Shown piece after piece: positions 22,818 through 34,366 of a stretch of 64,000 nucleotides of DNA (position 1 is the first letter of the stretch; each line of letters starts with the position of its first letter). The notes under the pieces were generated by a model, which saw nothing but the letters and a program-made list of their open reading frames with translations, was not told the origin of the DNA and searched no databases. Position numbers and translations under genes: made by a program. This DNA comes from Galeopsis tetrahit (Eukaryota > Streptophyta > Magnoliopsida > Lamiales > Lamiaceae): positions 72,928,265 through 72,992,264 of the forward strand of contig OY776121.1 in the NCBI GenBank assembly GCA_963675135.1. Direction: 5' to 3'.

Positions 22818-23400
22818 ATGTTGTGGAGCTTTTGTTGTATTCTAAATCTAAATTCAAAGAAAAAATTTTCTTGGAACACTGCAAAAAAAATTTAGAAATT
22901 AAAATACATATATTATTAAAAAAATATAATTGAATTTACCATTTTCAAAGAATTCAAAACTTCCAAGACTCTATTAGTAAATAGAGCAGCATTCTGTCTT
23001 TCTTCCGATAACATATCATGGTAAACTTGGGACCCATCTGCAAATTCCAAATCCATCTGCATGTCACATACGGCTAAACAGAGCATGATAGTGTAGTCTC
23101 TTAAAAAAACAAGAGCCATTTTAGCCCCTTATACATTTTAAACTCAAGGTGGTGGTTGGATTTATTGCATTAAGAACTCAACATATACTAAACCCTCTTA
23201 CTCCTGGGCATTCACAACATACAATAAACCAGACCCAGAATCATTGCATTAAAAAATAAACACTGAACCCTCTTATTCCATGGTAGGTCTCCTATGAAAT
23301 TGATTCTATATATGAAATTGAGTTGACTAAATCAACAGTCAACTATTGACTGTTAACTTGGTCAACTTTTTTTTTTCGGTAAAAAAACAAATTTCGATTT
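22818..23400. other. unclassified intergenic sequence
   Basis: The only notable frame is a 67-codon minus-strand one at 22916-23119 (motif DLEFADGSQVYHDML), which I cannot assign. It has no splice context and may be a fragment of a gene or mobile element. GTTGACTAAATCAACAGTCAAC and TTGACTGTTAACTTGGTCAAC near 23320-23370 form an imperfect palindrome. Confidence 0.4.
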
Positions 23401-23577
23401 TTTTTTCAGAATATTTTTTTTTCGGATTTTTTTTAGTGTTACACTTTTCAATTATCGTGACTTACACTTTTAAAAATAATATTTTCAGCTATATTGATGT
23501 ACACTTTTTGGTAATGTTATATCACAAAAACTTATATGCAATATTGCATACATGCATTTCATTCATTCACACACATG

Positions 23578-23712
23578 TTCTTTATAAATACACCCACAAG
23601 CTTAATTCACACACATTTTTTATAAATACACCCACAAGCTTAATTCACACACACATTTTTTATAAATACACCCACAAGCTTAATTCACACACATTTTTTA
23701 TAAATGCACCTA
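23578..23712. repeat. ~44 bp tandem repeats
   Basis: TTATAAATACACCCACAAGCTTAATTCACACACA recurs three times with a period of about 43-46 bp, with a fourth partial copy. Inverted copies are at 24435-24545. This is simple tandem duplication; the units abut without variable spacers, so it is not a CRISPR array. Confidence 0.75.
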
Positions 23713-24848
23713 CTGATAGAAATTGAATATGATCATCTTCTCCGAGCAGTTTTCGGTCACCTCAAACCGCAGTCGGACTCTGCAATTTACGATGACCTTA
23801 ATCCTTAAATATTTTATATTTCTTTAAACATTCTTTAATACTAATTATTATGGGTCAATGTTATTTTGTATTACGTGCAATAATATATCTTACAACATGC
23901 AATAATATATGTTACTATATATTATAATTTGGGTTACTTAATCAATAAAAAAAATATAAAAATTTAAAAGAATCAGTATTACTATATAAAATTGTGTTAT
24001 TACTACATGTAATAATTTGTTTTACTACATAAAAAATTATATGTTACTACATACTACAGTATGAATTACTATATTGAATAGACGTTTGTTACTATATGTA
24101 ACTTTATCAAATGATTTAATATTTTTTGCATCATCCTACAATAAAACATTTTGTATTACAACATGATTCTTGTGTTTACTACATTCGATAATATATGTTT
24201 ACGTATTATAATGTGAGTTACTACATCAATAAAAACACTAGAAAAAACGTGTTACTAAATAAAATAATTTGTATTATTATATAACTAGTTTGTGTTATTA
24301 CTACATAAAATAATGTGTATTACTACATATTACAATTTGAATTACTACATTTAATATCCCGCGTTCGACAATAAAATAAAAGATAAAAAAATCACAGAAA
24401 AAATAAACGGATTAAAAATTTCGAATTAATTAAGCTGTCAGTGGGTGTATTTATAAAAAATGTGTGTGAATTAAGTTTGTTGGTGTATTTATAAAAAATG
24501 TATGTGTGAATTAAGTTTGTGGGTGTATTTATAAAGAACATGTGTATGAATAACTGAAATGCATATATGCAATATTTCATACAAGATTAGCCCATGTTAT
24601 ATTGCACATTTTAGTTATATAGACATGAAATTTTCAGTAAAAATGTGTTGTACTTTTCAGTTATAATAACTTACCCTTTTCATTCAAATATTGTGTTGCA
24701 CTTTTCAAGTATATTGACATGCACTTTTTAATAATATTGTGTTGCACTTTCTAATTATACTAACTTGCACTTTCTAGTTATAATGACTTACACTTTTCAT
24801 TAAAAGTTGTATCACACTTTTCAATTATAGTGACTTACACTTTTTTTA

Positions 24849-25606
24849 TTGAAGCAAAAAGGGATTAGCTTCTATTATTGCAAGAGCAAATCGAGTGTGG
24901 TAGCCCAACCACAAAGTCCGGTGGGTCTAGCCAAGTACTAGGATTATTAAAATGACGTTCTTTCCTAGAAAGAGTATGCGCCACTATATTGGCCCTCCTA
25001 TTAACATAGCTAATAGAAACATTTGAAAAACTTGCCATCAGGTTTCGACAAGCTGTAACGTAATCTCCAAAAATCGTATCCATGCTCTCATTTCCATTAA
25101 TTGCGTCCACCACCACTTTCGCGTCGCCTTCAACGGTGCAATTATCCAATCCCTGCTCTTTAAGCCAGGATAGAGCTTCAAAGTATCCCATGATCTCTCC
25201 AATTTCAACAGTAAAGAGGCCACTGACCATACAGGATTTGGCCATAAGAATTGTCCCCTGTGCATCACGAAAAACCAATCACAGGCCCATCTGCTGCAGA
25301 TCATTAAAAATTGCCACATCAGTGTTGATTTTGTAGGCACCCTCCGCGGGTGGGTGCCAGGCCGTGCACCTTCTAACTTTAAGCAAATCAGTCTTAGGAT
25401 TAGCCCTTTTCAAATTCACCACTGCAGCCCATTCCAACCAGTTTCCAGTCGAGGCGTGAACGGCTTCCACGGGATTCCTGCATTCGTTTGTCCATTTTTT
25501 ACCATTTCGCTCCTTTCATATTTGTCAGAGAATCATACTGAAGCTCGATTTGATATTTTCGCTGGACGACTTTAACATTCGAAATATTGAATCGCTGGAG
25601 CATATT
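24849..25606 (-). mobile_element. 5'-truncated L1-type LINE tail, copy 2
   Basis: This is a near-identical copy of 8139-8904 in the same orientation. Flanking repeats TTACACTTTTTTTA (24835-24848) and TTACACATTTTTTA (25607-25620) match at 13 of 14 bases. The 5' break is within about 15 bases of the break in copy 1. Confidence 0.75.
24865..25560 (-). pseudogene. LINE ORF2 C-terminal RNase H-like domain, nonsense mutation
   Basis: This is the same domain as at 8153-8865. Here the frame around TIFGDYVTACRN, NRRANIVAHTLSR and the C-terminus SICSCNNRS is intact to its stop at 24865. However, a TGA at about 25279 (Arg in copy 1) cuts the domain between the first catalytic Asp (NTDVAI) and the Glu. 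Upstream, WQIWNERN-equivalent codons are altered. The two copies carry different lesions, so each decayed independently or derives from different parents. Confidence 0.72.
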
Positions 25607-25630
25607 TTACACATTTTTTAAATTATATAA

Positions 25631-27211
25631 GCGAGCCACATGTAAAAAAAAAATTGTGATTGAGCCCGATAAATTAATGAGAAAAGAAGCCCAAAAATTT
25701 CAGTCCACAATTTATTTTTATTTTTGATGACTAACCCATTAATTGTGACTCGGGGGAATGAAGTTAATTGAATAAGCTTGTGACAAAGCACATTATTCAA
25801 ACTAATTAAGGGTTTGACCTATTATTTTTAAACTAGGAGGATAGTCGTGAGGTAGCAGCAGCCGTTTGGGCAGGAATAGAAGTCAACGCGTGAGTTTGGA
25901 GGCAGAAGAAAAAACAGAACCGCCATTTTGGTTTTTATTCTCTCTTGCAAATTTTTTTTTTACATGCTTTCTCTTGCAAATTGAAAATTATGAATTCTTG
26001 TATTTTAGTCGAGGATGTGGACCCTTTGAATTAGTTATATTTTTCTAATTAATCGATTAACGATTTATCTTAGTCTTTGTCTCATTTTCATTATAAATTT
26101 ATTTTATATTAAGCATGTTTTAATTAGCAGGTTTATTAGGACCGGTCATTCAAATTTATTTGTTAATTTATCAATTCTAGCTAATCTACAATTTATATTA
26201 ATTCGTAATTGTTATAATATTTTAAAAATTGTGGCAATTAAGACAAAACACCTTAGGGATTAATAACGTCTAGATTTTATAAAACGGGCGTCTCGTATTC
26301 ATAATCTAATTTATTCTATTATTTTGATTTATTATATGTTTTGGAATTATTCGTAGGAACCACCAGAAATTGACCTATAGGTGTAGACTTGAGATTTAAG
26401 AGTGTGCTCCTTTTTAGATCTTAGATTCGAAATAAGGAAGAGGATACCGTTAAAATATTGTAGGAAAAAATTATTTCTCACTATTTTTCATTGCATTTTG
26501 TTATTTTTCTTGCTTTAATTTCTAGTAGTTATTAAATCAACCATCCAATTCTTCTTTTTTACTGCTTTTTGTACACGAATTATTTTGAGTAAATTACACA
26601 CACTACTACATAGTGGCCAGTGGGTTAACAAAGTTTTTTTTTTTGGACGGTACACCAGTTTACCGAGTTGGTAATCTGCAGCTTTAGTTTATACTTAAGC
26701 TGCCAAAGAAAATATTCGAGTGTGTGAAGTATAAAAATGACGATACGATGGAGGCTTTAGTTAATTAGGTAGTAACTTGTTGATAACTTAATATATGAAC
26801 TTGTTACCAAAAAAAAGGTAAAATTTTGACCTTTACTCGATCTTCAATGGACATGATTAATGGCTAGCTTTTATAAGTGGGATTTCACTGTGTAGCCCTT
26901 TACAAAACGTGCTTATTTCGACATGCAACAGTTGTTGCAACTTATTTTTGCAGGTCAATTTTGAAGCCATTAAAAGAAAAAGATGGAAGTATGATGGAGA
27001 TCAAATCATGTTATAATTTGGAGATAGGCCTCATCTCTAAGTTGAGACATTGGAAACAGGATCCCTGTTTCCACGGAAAAACTACATGCTTCAAATGAGA
27101 TTTTTTTTTTTTTTTTTAGTTTACTCTCATAAGTTTGGCTTAAAATTAAAAAAAATTATATAAAATATTTCATATATAAAAAATAACTAATTAAGATAAA
27201 ATAAGCCAATT
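25631..27211. other. unclassified AT-rich sequence
   Basis: No gene or complete element is recognisable. A perfect inverted repeat TGGAAACAGG-ATC-CCTGTTTCCA lies at 27051-27073, and a T-run at 27102-27118 precedes the Copia LTR. Stretches at 26090-26460 look like ordinary low-copy intergenic DNA. Confidence 0.5.
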
Positions 27212-27390
27212 TTAAGGAATAGTCAAAACATTCCTTACATTCCTCGTATATAGGACATATTTGTTATATTTACCTTTTGTATTTATCTTTTCCTAAAATC
27301 ATGTAATTAGGTTATACTGTAATTACTCCTATAAATACAAGTCATTCCCCACTCACCAATTTAACGAGTGATCATATCTCATTTTTCACA
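27212..27390 (+). repeat. 5' LTR of degenerate Copia
   Basis: It shares TTAAGGAATAGTCAAAACATTCCTT and GTATATAGGACATATTTGTTAT with 31819-31885 and ends TTTTTCACA directly before the primer site. CCTATAAATACAAG at about 27328 is a plausible TATA box. ACATTCCTC is extra relative to the 3' copy. Confidence 0.75.
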
Positions 27391-27480
27391 TGGTATCAAA
27401 GCCAACTCTCTACTTCGATGTGTGGATCCACCTGTGGAACCACGTGTCGACCTGGTCCCCGTCTCACGTGAGGGAGGGTA

Positions 27481-27589
27481 TTAAGGTATCCCACATCGGA
27501 TAGAGAGATGGTCTTGGGTGGGCTTATAAGCCTGGGCAATCCTCTCACTTAACACCTTGGTTTTAAGTGTTGAGTTAGACCTTCTCACA
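27481..27589 (+). repeat. LTR/TRIM-like segment within the Copia leader
   Basis: A second LTR-like sequence begins TTAAGGTATCCCACATCGG and ends TTCTCACA. It is preceded by polypurine GTGAGGGAGGG and followed by TGGTATCAGAGC, an exact plant iMet primer site. The 90 bases between the first primer site (27391) and this polypurine run have the layout of a TRIM internal domain. The leader therefore looks like LTR, primer site, polypurine, second LTR, primer site, gag. Confidence 0.55.
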
Positions 27590-30500
27590 TGGTATCAGAG
27601 CTGGTATTCTCACATGGTATCATCGAGCTTGTCCCCCTCGGTATTCTCACATGGTATCATCGAGCTTGTCCCCCTCGATCATCTCTCTTCAATAGCAGAC
27701 TCTCCTATGAAAGAAGCAGGTTGTCCCAATGCTTACTTGTGCCGATCTCTATGGCCTTATGCTTACTTTTGCCGATCTCTATGGCCTTGTGGATAGCACA
27801 TCTGCCCCTCCCAATGCTTACTTGTGCCGATCTCTATGGCCTTATGCTTACTTTTGCCGATCTCTATGGCCTTGTGGATAGCACATCTGCCCCCCCTGCC
27901 GCCACTCACACGACCTTCGCTGCCTGGAAATCGAAGGATCAGAAAGTACTTGCCCTTCTCCTCTCCTCTCTTACTGAAGAAACCCTATCCGAGGTCGTTC
28001 AATGTGACACGGCCCGTGACACTTGGCTTGCTCTGGAGGATGCTTTCAGTCACTCCTCCCAGTCACGAATTACCCAACTTCGTGAGGAGCTCCTTCTCCT
28101 CAAGCGTGACTCTCTCCCTGTTGCCGACTATGGTCGGCGCTTTAAGGTATTGTGCGACCAACTTGCCGCCATTGGCAAACCAGTGGACAAATCTGACATG
28201 TCCCACTGGTTTCTACGGGGTCTTTGCCTCAAATTCAGCGGGTTTGTCGACACCAGAATGGCCCTCTCACCTGTGCCTACTTTCCGTGACTTACTACATC
28301 AGGCAATTGCCTTTGAGATCATGAACAAGCCTGATCTCGCCGAACCCGCTCCGGTTGCCTTTTATGCTCGCGATCAACCCTCTTCTCGCTTGAACACTCG
28401 CGACCATACTGGTGGTCGCCCTTCTGGGTTCTCTCATGGTGGTCGCTCCGACTTCTCTGGTGGTCGCGGAGGGCGGAAATCCTATGTCCCTCGTTGCTAA
28501 ATTTGTCATGGCGAGCACTATGCCACCAAATGCCCTCAACGTTTTGTTCGCGGACCAGATCCTCGTCTCCCTCCTCGCTCATCCACCCGCCTGTCAGAGG
28601 ACCCATCCGCCAACCTTGCTCAAGCCTTTCACTCGACTTGCACAGTCTTCTCGCCGGCCTCCTCAGATTGGTATGTTGACTCAGGAGCCTCGGCTCATAT
28701 GACTTCCAGTACCTCGCATCTGGACTCTTCGGCTCCATATTCTGGTAATGGTCAGGTTATTGTTGGTAATGGTCACTCACTACGGATTTCTCATGTTGGT
28801 TTGCATTCAATCTCTAAGGATATTGGTCTTCTAGATGTTCTTGTTGTTCCTCATATCACCAACAATCTTTTATCTATTAGCAAGCTCACGTCTGACTTTC
28901 CAGTTGATGTTTGCTTTTCTGACAAGACATTTGTTGTTCAGAATCGAGCTACCAAGGAGGTGGTGGCTCAGGGGCGTTGTGAACAGGGGTTGTACGTGTT
29001 GGAACGGGCACTCCCAGCTTTGGTCGCTGCCTTGAAGAAGCCCGGTACTGCTCGCGCCTCCTTCGATTTATGGCATTCTCGTTTGGGACATGTTCCTTTT
29101 GATGTTATTAAGGATTTAAATAAATTAGAGCATATATCTGTTAATTCCGTTTTACCGAACCTTACTGTTTGCACCTCTTGCCATTTGGCCAAGAGTAAAC
29201 GTCTGTCTTTCACATTAATGAAAAATGTGCTTCTGCTACTCTTGATTTAGTTCATTGCGACCTTTGGGGTCCCGCCCCCGTAACTGCGCTTTCTGGTTTT
29301 CGCTATTATGCTGTGTTTGTCGATGACTTTTCTCGTTTCTCATGGATATATCCTCTCCGTGCGAAATCTGAGTTTTTTGCTACATTGGTCGCATTTCACA
29401 AGTTTGTATGCACCCAATTTTCGACATCTCTAAAAGTTTTTCAGAGTGGTGGTGGTACTGAGTTCGTTAACAAGACTGTTCGCACCTTCATGACCGACCA
29501 CGGAATATTACATCGAGTGTCATGCCCTTACACACCCCAGTAGAATGGTCGCGCCGAGCGAAAGCATCGCCATATAACTAAAACTGGTCTCTCCATGCCT
29601 TTCCATGCCCGTGCTCCGAGTGAATTTTGGTTCGATGCCTTTGCTACTGCAGTATATCTCATTAATCGTCTTCCATCCTCCATTTTTGGTGGTCAATCGT
29701 CGTTTCAGGTTTTGTTCGGTACTATGCCTCTCTATGGGAATTTCAAGCCCTTTGGTTGTCGGGTTTTTCCATACTTACGCGATTATGCCTCGAACAAGCT
29801 ATCTCTTCGCAGCCGACCATGCATTTTCTTGGGTTACAGTAGCCTTCACAAGGGCTTCCAGTGTTATGATCTCGACTCCTCCAAAGTCTTTGTTACTCGA
29901 CATGCTATATTTGATGAAGGTTGCTTTCCTTTTTCAAGTTCTGCTCGGCCCCTGCCGACCAATGCAGTGGTCTCTTCCTTATTGGACGCCGACCTGGGCT
30001 CCTCGAATAACTCCTCTCCTGGGTCTATTGCTCCTACTTCAACCATGCCCTGCTCGGCATGTATCTCTGATCCTGGCGAGGACCCACTTCCTCCGCCAAT
30101 CCCTACTGCGGAGCCACCTGCTCCCCCTGCACCGGTCGAGCAACCTCTGTCGACCACTGACCCACCAATGGAGCGACCACGGTCCAACCACCAAATGATC
30201 ACGCGAGCTAAATCTGGGATCTTCAAACCGAAGTACCCACTAAACTTGGCCTCCACTGCCCTGCTCAGTGCCCTCACTACCTCATCGGAACCCCGTGGTT
30301 TCAAGTCTGCAGCCAAGTCTCCTGAATGGTTGGCCGCCATGCAGGAAGAAATTGATGCTTTGCGAGTTAACAAAACTTGGGATCTTGTTCCTCGCCCTCA
30401 GGATGCGAACATTGTTGGTTCCAAATGGGTCTTTAAAACGAAGTACAAATCGGATGGTTCCATTGAACGACACAAAGCCCGACTGGTCGCTCAGGGTTTC

Positions 30501-31829
30501 ACCCAAATCCCTGGCACAGACTTCTCGCACACCTTCAGTCCGGTTGTCAAGGCGACCACTGTTCGTGTTATTTTGGCTCTCTCTGTTCAAAACAATTGGC
30601 CCCTCCATCAGTTGGATGTCAAGAACGCTCTTCTTAACGGGTATCTCCAGAAACCAGTCTTCATGGCTCAACCTCCTAGCTTTGTCGATCCTCGGCTCCC
30701 GGATCATGTCTGCAAACTAAAGAAGGCCCTATATGGTCTTCGTCAGGCCCCCTTGGCCTGGTTTCAGCGGTTCAGCTCCTTCCTGCTCGGCATTGGCTTC
30801 AAGGCGTGCAAGTCTGACTCCTCGTTGTTTTACCTATTTCAGGGTTCCTCGGTCGTCTATCTACTTTTGTATGTGGACGATATCATTGGGAATGACCCCG
30901 CCACTGTTGCTCGCTTTATTGCTAGGGCGAACAAGGAGTTTGCACTCAAAGATCTCGGTCGCCTTAATTACTTTTTGGGTTTGGAAATCTCTTACACCCC
31001 TTCTGGGCTGTTCGTCGGGCAGTCCAAATATGCTCGCGAGATTCTTGAGCGAGCCGAACTTCAAGACTCCAAGCCCATTGCCACTCCCTTAGCCGCGGGC
31101 GAAACCTTGGTCAGCACTGGTGACCCTTTTTCGAATCCAACTCTTTATCGCTCCTTGGTGGGCGCCCTCCAGTATCTCACCATTACTCGACCTGATCTAT
31201 CCTTCTCGGTAAATCATGTCAACCAGTTTCTTCAGGCGCCGACCAGCGACCACTTCTCGGCAGTAAAGAGGATTCTTCGCTATGTTAAGCACACTGTCAA
31301 CTTTGGCCTTTCCTTCACTCGACGACCAGACTCCTTTGTGGTCGCCTACTCGGACGCAGATTGGGCTCGTTGTGCGGAAACTCGCCGATCAACCTATGGT
31401 TATTCAGTTTTCTTAGGTGGAAATCTAGTGTCCTGGAGTGCCAAGAAGCAGCCCACTGTTGCTCGCTCCAGCTGTGAATCGGAGTATCGTGCCTTAGCCA
31501 ATGCAGCTGCCGAGGTCGTTTGGCTAACCTCTCTGCTCCGCGTTCCGTTACCAGCTCGCCCCGTTCTCCTATCCGACAACAACAGCGCCCTGTTCCTCAG
31601 CCAAAATCCAGTGGCACACAAACGGGCAAAGCACATCGACATTGATTGTCAGTTTGTTCGCGAGCTCGTCACCTCTAGCAAGCTACTCACACAATTCGTC
31701 CCCACACATCTCCAGCTCGCCGACATCTTCATGAAGAGCCTTCCTCGCCCGACGTTTGAATTTCTTCGATCCAAGCTCTACGTTTTTCCTCATCCCACGC
31801 ATCGCTTGACGGGGGATATTAAGGAATAG
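27589..31829 (+). pseudogene. Copia gag-pol with nonsense, frameshift and active-site changes
   Basis: Gag (UBN2 type) runs to 28500, where a TAA replaces a codon inside the CX2CX3HX4C zinc knuckle (GEHYATKC). The protease has DSGASAHMT (about 28678). A GAG-pre-integrase HSRLGHVPF follows. The frame shifts near 29205 and integrase continues with DLWGPAPV and DDFSRFSW (29313 on). The second catalytic Asp is replaced (QSGGGTEF) and a TAG sits at 29541 before NGRAERKH. The remaining 744-codon frame (29595-31829) holds reverse transcriptase with LVAQGFTQIPGTDF and YVDD (30869-30880), two residues shorter than normal after DDII. RNase H follows, with SDADWARC and an ADIFMKSLP ending. The element is non-autonomous. 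Confidence 0.85.
27603..27894 (+). repeat. 37 bp and 85 bp tandem duplications in leader and gag start
   Basis: GGTATTCTCACATGGTATC starts copies at 27603 and 27640 (period 37). CCCAATGCTTACTTGTGCC starts copies at 27725 and 27810 (period 85), each itself holding two GCCGATCTCTATGGCC units. They disrupt the gag N-terminus. Confidence 0.85.
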
Positions 31830-31885
31830 TCAAAACATTCCTTGTATATAGGACATATTTGTTATATTTACCTTTTGTATTTATC
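31819..31885 (+). repeat. truncated 3' LTR of degenerate Copia
   Basis: Only 67 bases match the start of the 5' LTR, up to TTTGTATTTATC. A SINE-like sequence follows and the rest of the LTR is not seen. Confidence 0.75.
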
Positions 31886-31981
31886 GACGAAGTGGGATAG
31901 CTCAAGTGGTTAGAGCACCACTACCTAGACCTTAGGTCCTGGGTTCGAGTCATGGGGAGGGGAAAAAGGAAAAAAAATGGG
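31886..31981 (+). mobile_element. tRNA-derived SINE-like sequence
   Basis: A box-like TAGCTCAAGTGG and B box GGTTCGAGTC, about 32 bases apart, form an internal RNA polymerase III promoter as in tRNA-derived SINEs. An A-rich tail follows. Possible duplication: GTATTTATC (31877-31885) and GTATTTAAC (31982-31990), 8 of 9. It does not fold as a complete tRNA. The Copia LTR does not resume after it, so the target site is uncertain. Confidence 0.6.
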
Positions 31982-31990
31982 GTATTTAAC

Positions 31991-32589
31991 TTCCATCTTA
32001 TCTCATTGTTGCAAAAAATCACATAAAATATGATTCGTGATTTTTTAAAATTATTTACTTAAATATATTTCATGTATAAAATATATATATCACTCCCTAT
32101 ATGTTGGTTGTGATGATTTCATTCCAAATATGTGCACGTTTCTCATATAAAAAATTGCACGGTATAAAGAGGCACATAACGTCACACTCGGTCAATTAGC
32201 ACTTTATATGTGCTGCTACGCGCATCTTTTTGTATAGCCCTCACTCTTAATTCGAATTTCATTTATTTTATTATACTTCATTTGTTAATAATTGTCTTTT
32301 TGAATTTTAACAATAAATTTAAATTATAATTTCGTGTCAACATTATCCACCATTAATGATAACAATGAAGTGTTTATCCCGTCCATGAGTTTTTTTTTTT
32401 TTGTAAACACACTCAATTACATTTTATTATATTTTGTCACGTCACCTGACTCACCTCTAATACATCTATTTATTTTATTATATTTTTTTAATCTTTGTGC
32501 TCAAAACTCATTTGTAACTTTCACTGAGATGGAGAGAGTGTAAGAGCTGATTTTGGAGAATATTGTGAAAAAGATAATTACGATTAGAT
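31991..32589. other. unclassified AT-rich intergenic sequence
   Basis: No gene, RNA or repeat with definable ends is recognised between the SINE-like sequence and the TCGAG-rich repeat. Confidence 0.5.
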
Positions 32590-32820
32590 ACTCGATTTAC
32601 TAACGAGTCGACTCGAGCTCGACTTGTTAGGCTCGATATCTAATTTTTTGTAAAAAATTCCATTAGGCGCGTTAAATTCGGCTCGACTCGTTAAACTCGT
32701 TAACGAGTTGAATCGAGCCGAGCTCAATTTTTAACTCGTCAATATTATCGAGTCGAACTCGACTCGATAAGAGCTCGAGTCGAGCTCGAACTTCAAATAC
32801 TCGACTCAGCTCAAATAATA
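32590..32820. repeat. TCGAG-rich subterminal-type repeat
   Basis: Dense CTCGACTCG, GAGCTCGA and ACTCGTTAACGAGT motifs in both orientations give strong local self-complementarity. This resembles the subterminal regions of hAT-type MITEs, but no matching termini or target duplication were found. Confidence 0.5.
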
Positions 32821-34189
32821 GTTTCATTTGTATTGTATTAATCATGTGTACATTATATGTACAAGTATTTTATATAGGTGATGAATTTTATGAAAAAGAT
32901 TCATCATCTGATTACATATCAAGATCGTGTATATATGTATGTGATATTTCACAAAAAAACTCCTCATAAAAAATAATTTTACCTATTAAAATATAGTTAA
33001 TTGAAAAAATATAATATCAATATTGAGTGGATTAACTAAAATATATTCGTATATATCCGAATATACAGAAATAAAATGCAAACGTGCATTAATAGCGACT
33101 TTATGTATAGACCATCAATGTTGTTCAAGTGCATGGCAGTGGCCAATATGTATTATATACCCTACCACAACATTATGCTACTTCAATATGTATCACTGTT
33201 TTAGTGTCGAAACACTAAGAATTAGTTACATTTAGATTGACAGATTAGATCTATATATATAAATTTACAATATGTAATATAGATTTTAATTTAGAAAATA
33301 ATTTAAATTAAAGTAATAGACTTGAAGCTTTGCTAACATCAGAAGTAATCGATTGTTGGTTGACAAAACATTTCAAATGGAATGTTATCGTCTTCTCATA
33401 ATGCTCAAAATAAGTAATTAATTTTTTTTTAAATAGCAAAAAATTATATTAAAAAGTATCAGGAATACCCAAGCAAAAATATTACAATTTAAATCTCAGA
33501 TATAAAAAACAAGAGTGCTAACTAATACATATAATCGATTTCCTTTTTCAATCATCCAAAGAATTCCAAGAATTAAGCATGGTCTTAGCCTTCAGCCATT
33601 TAAACTGGAAATATAATCAAGACCACAAAAGTAAATTTTACCAACTATATATATATCATGGTTTTCAGAGGAAGTTCGATCGAAGTCTGAATTTTAATAT
33701 TCGATAGATAATTCGAAAATTATAGTGAATAGTCGAAAAGTCGACTATATTGATTCAGACATACTACACTTTCATCACATGCTACAATTTTTAGTTATTA
33801 GTCGATAATTAATCATATGTACTTGAACAAATAAACTAACATTATATTGATCTCCTTTGTATTAATATAAAAGATATTTAACAAATGTATAGTAATTTCT
33901 AATTTACTGATGTATATAAGCAAAATAAAATTTAACTAGATATTTAAGGAAATTGGCAATACACATGAGTCAGAGTCCAATGCCTGTAAGTGCAAAAGGC
34001 CGTTGTATACAGTTAAACCATATCTAACAGTCTCGCCTATATACATACAAGAAAGGTAGTTTAGTTATGTACTTCACTCGTACTTCCCCTAAAAAAAACG
34101 AGTTATGTACGTCACTGGCATTTCTGTGACCTCTGTGTAGTAATTTGACCAATCAGTAAATAATACTCACCATGTTTCGGATGACTGGC
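32821..34189. other. unclassified AT-rich intergenic sequence
   Basis: No gene is seen. Clusters of TTCGAAAATTA and TCGAC near 33670-33750 hint at an old MITE fragment. Confidence 0.45.
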
Positions 34190-34366
34190 ATGGTTTGATC
34201 GACACAATTTTTAAGAAAATGGAGTTTAGTGGTTGGTGATATAAAAAATAAAAGAAAATGTATTTTAGTTGATTTAGTGAGGTGTAAAGTAAAATGTACT
34301 CAAGTAATCTTGGGACGTCCCAATAAAAAAAATGAACAAATAATCACGGGACGGAGGAAGTAATAT
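34190..34366. repeat. one-sided Stowaway-like MITE fragment
   Basis: The right terminus GGGACGGAGGAAGTA (to 34364) and the internal TTGGGACGTCCCAA palindrome match plant Stowaway-like sequences. No left terminus is found; the left limit is approximate. Confidence 0.45.

Larger units (their letters stand above)
23430..25630. repeat. AT-rich foldback repeat interrupted by a LINE tail
   Basis: The outer arms contain inverted copies of ACACTTTTCAATTATNGTGACTTACACTTTT (23436-23475 and about 24590-24848). The inner arms contain inverted TTATAAATACACCCACAAGCTTAATTCACACAC repeats (23578-23712 and 24435-24545). The centre (23850-24360) is rich in TTACTACAT/ATGTAGTAA-like motifs. The LINE tail at 24849 inserted in the right edge; its right flank (25607 onward) continues the element. 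A compact relative is the 52786-53014 MITE. Confidence 0.6.
27212..31885 (+). mobile_element. degenerate Ty1/Copia retrotransposon
   Basis: The 5' LTR is 27212-27390 and is followed by a tRNA-iMet-type primer site, TGGTATCAAAGCC, at 27391. The gag-pol region ends at 31829, and a polypurine GACGGGGGATA (31809-31818) abuts the truncated 3' LTR (31819-31885). Domain order is gag, protease, integrase, reverse transcriptase, RNase H, which defines Copia. The short LTR suggests an Ale/Retrofit-type clade (inference). The coding frame is related to, but clearly diverged from, the intact element at 59665. Confidence 0.85.

Noticed and set aside
22916..23119. Host exon on the minus strand
   Set aside because: A 67-codon frame without a family match or supported splice sites; noted as unassigned within the gap entry.
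23578..23712. CRISPR-like array
   Set aside because: Repeats abut in tandem with no unique spacers, the context is plant nuclear DNA, and inverted copies lie nearby.
27051..27073. Rho-independent type terminator
   Set aside because: A perfect 10 bp inverted repeat exists, but this is eukaryotic DNA with no transcript ending there; kept only as a palindrome.
31890..31960. tRNA gene
   Set aside because: A and B boxes are present but the acceptor stem does not pair and the anticodon arm is irregular; an A-rich tail follows, so a SINE head fits better.
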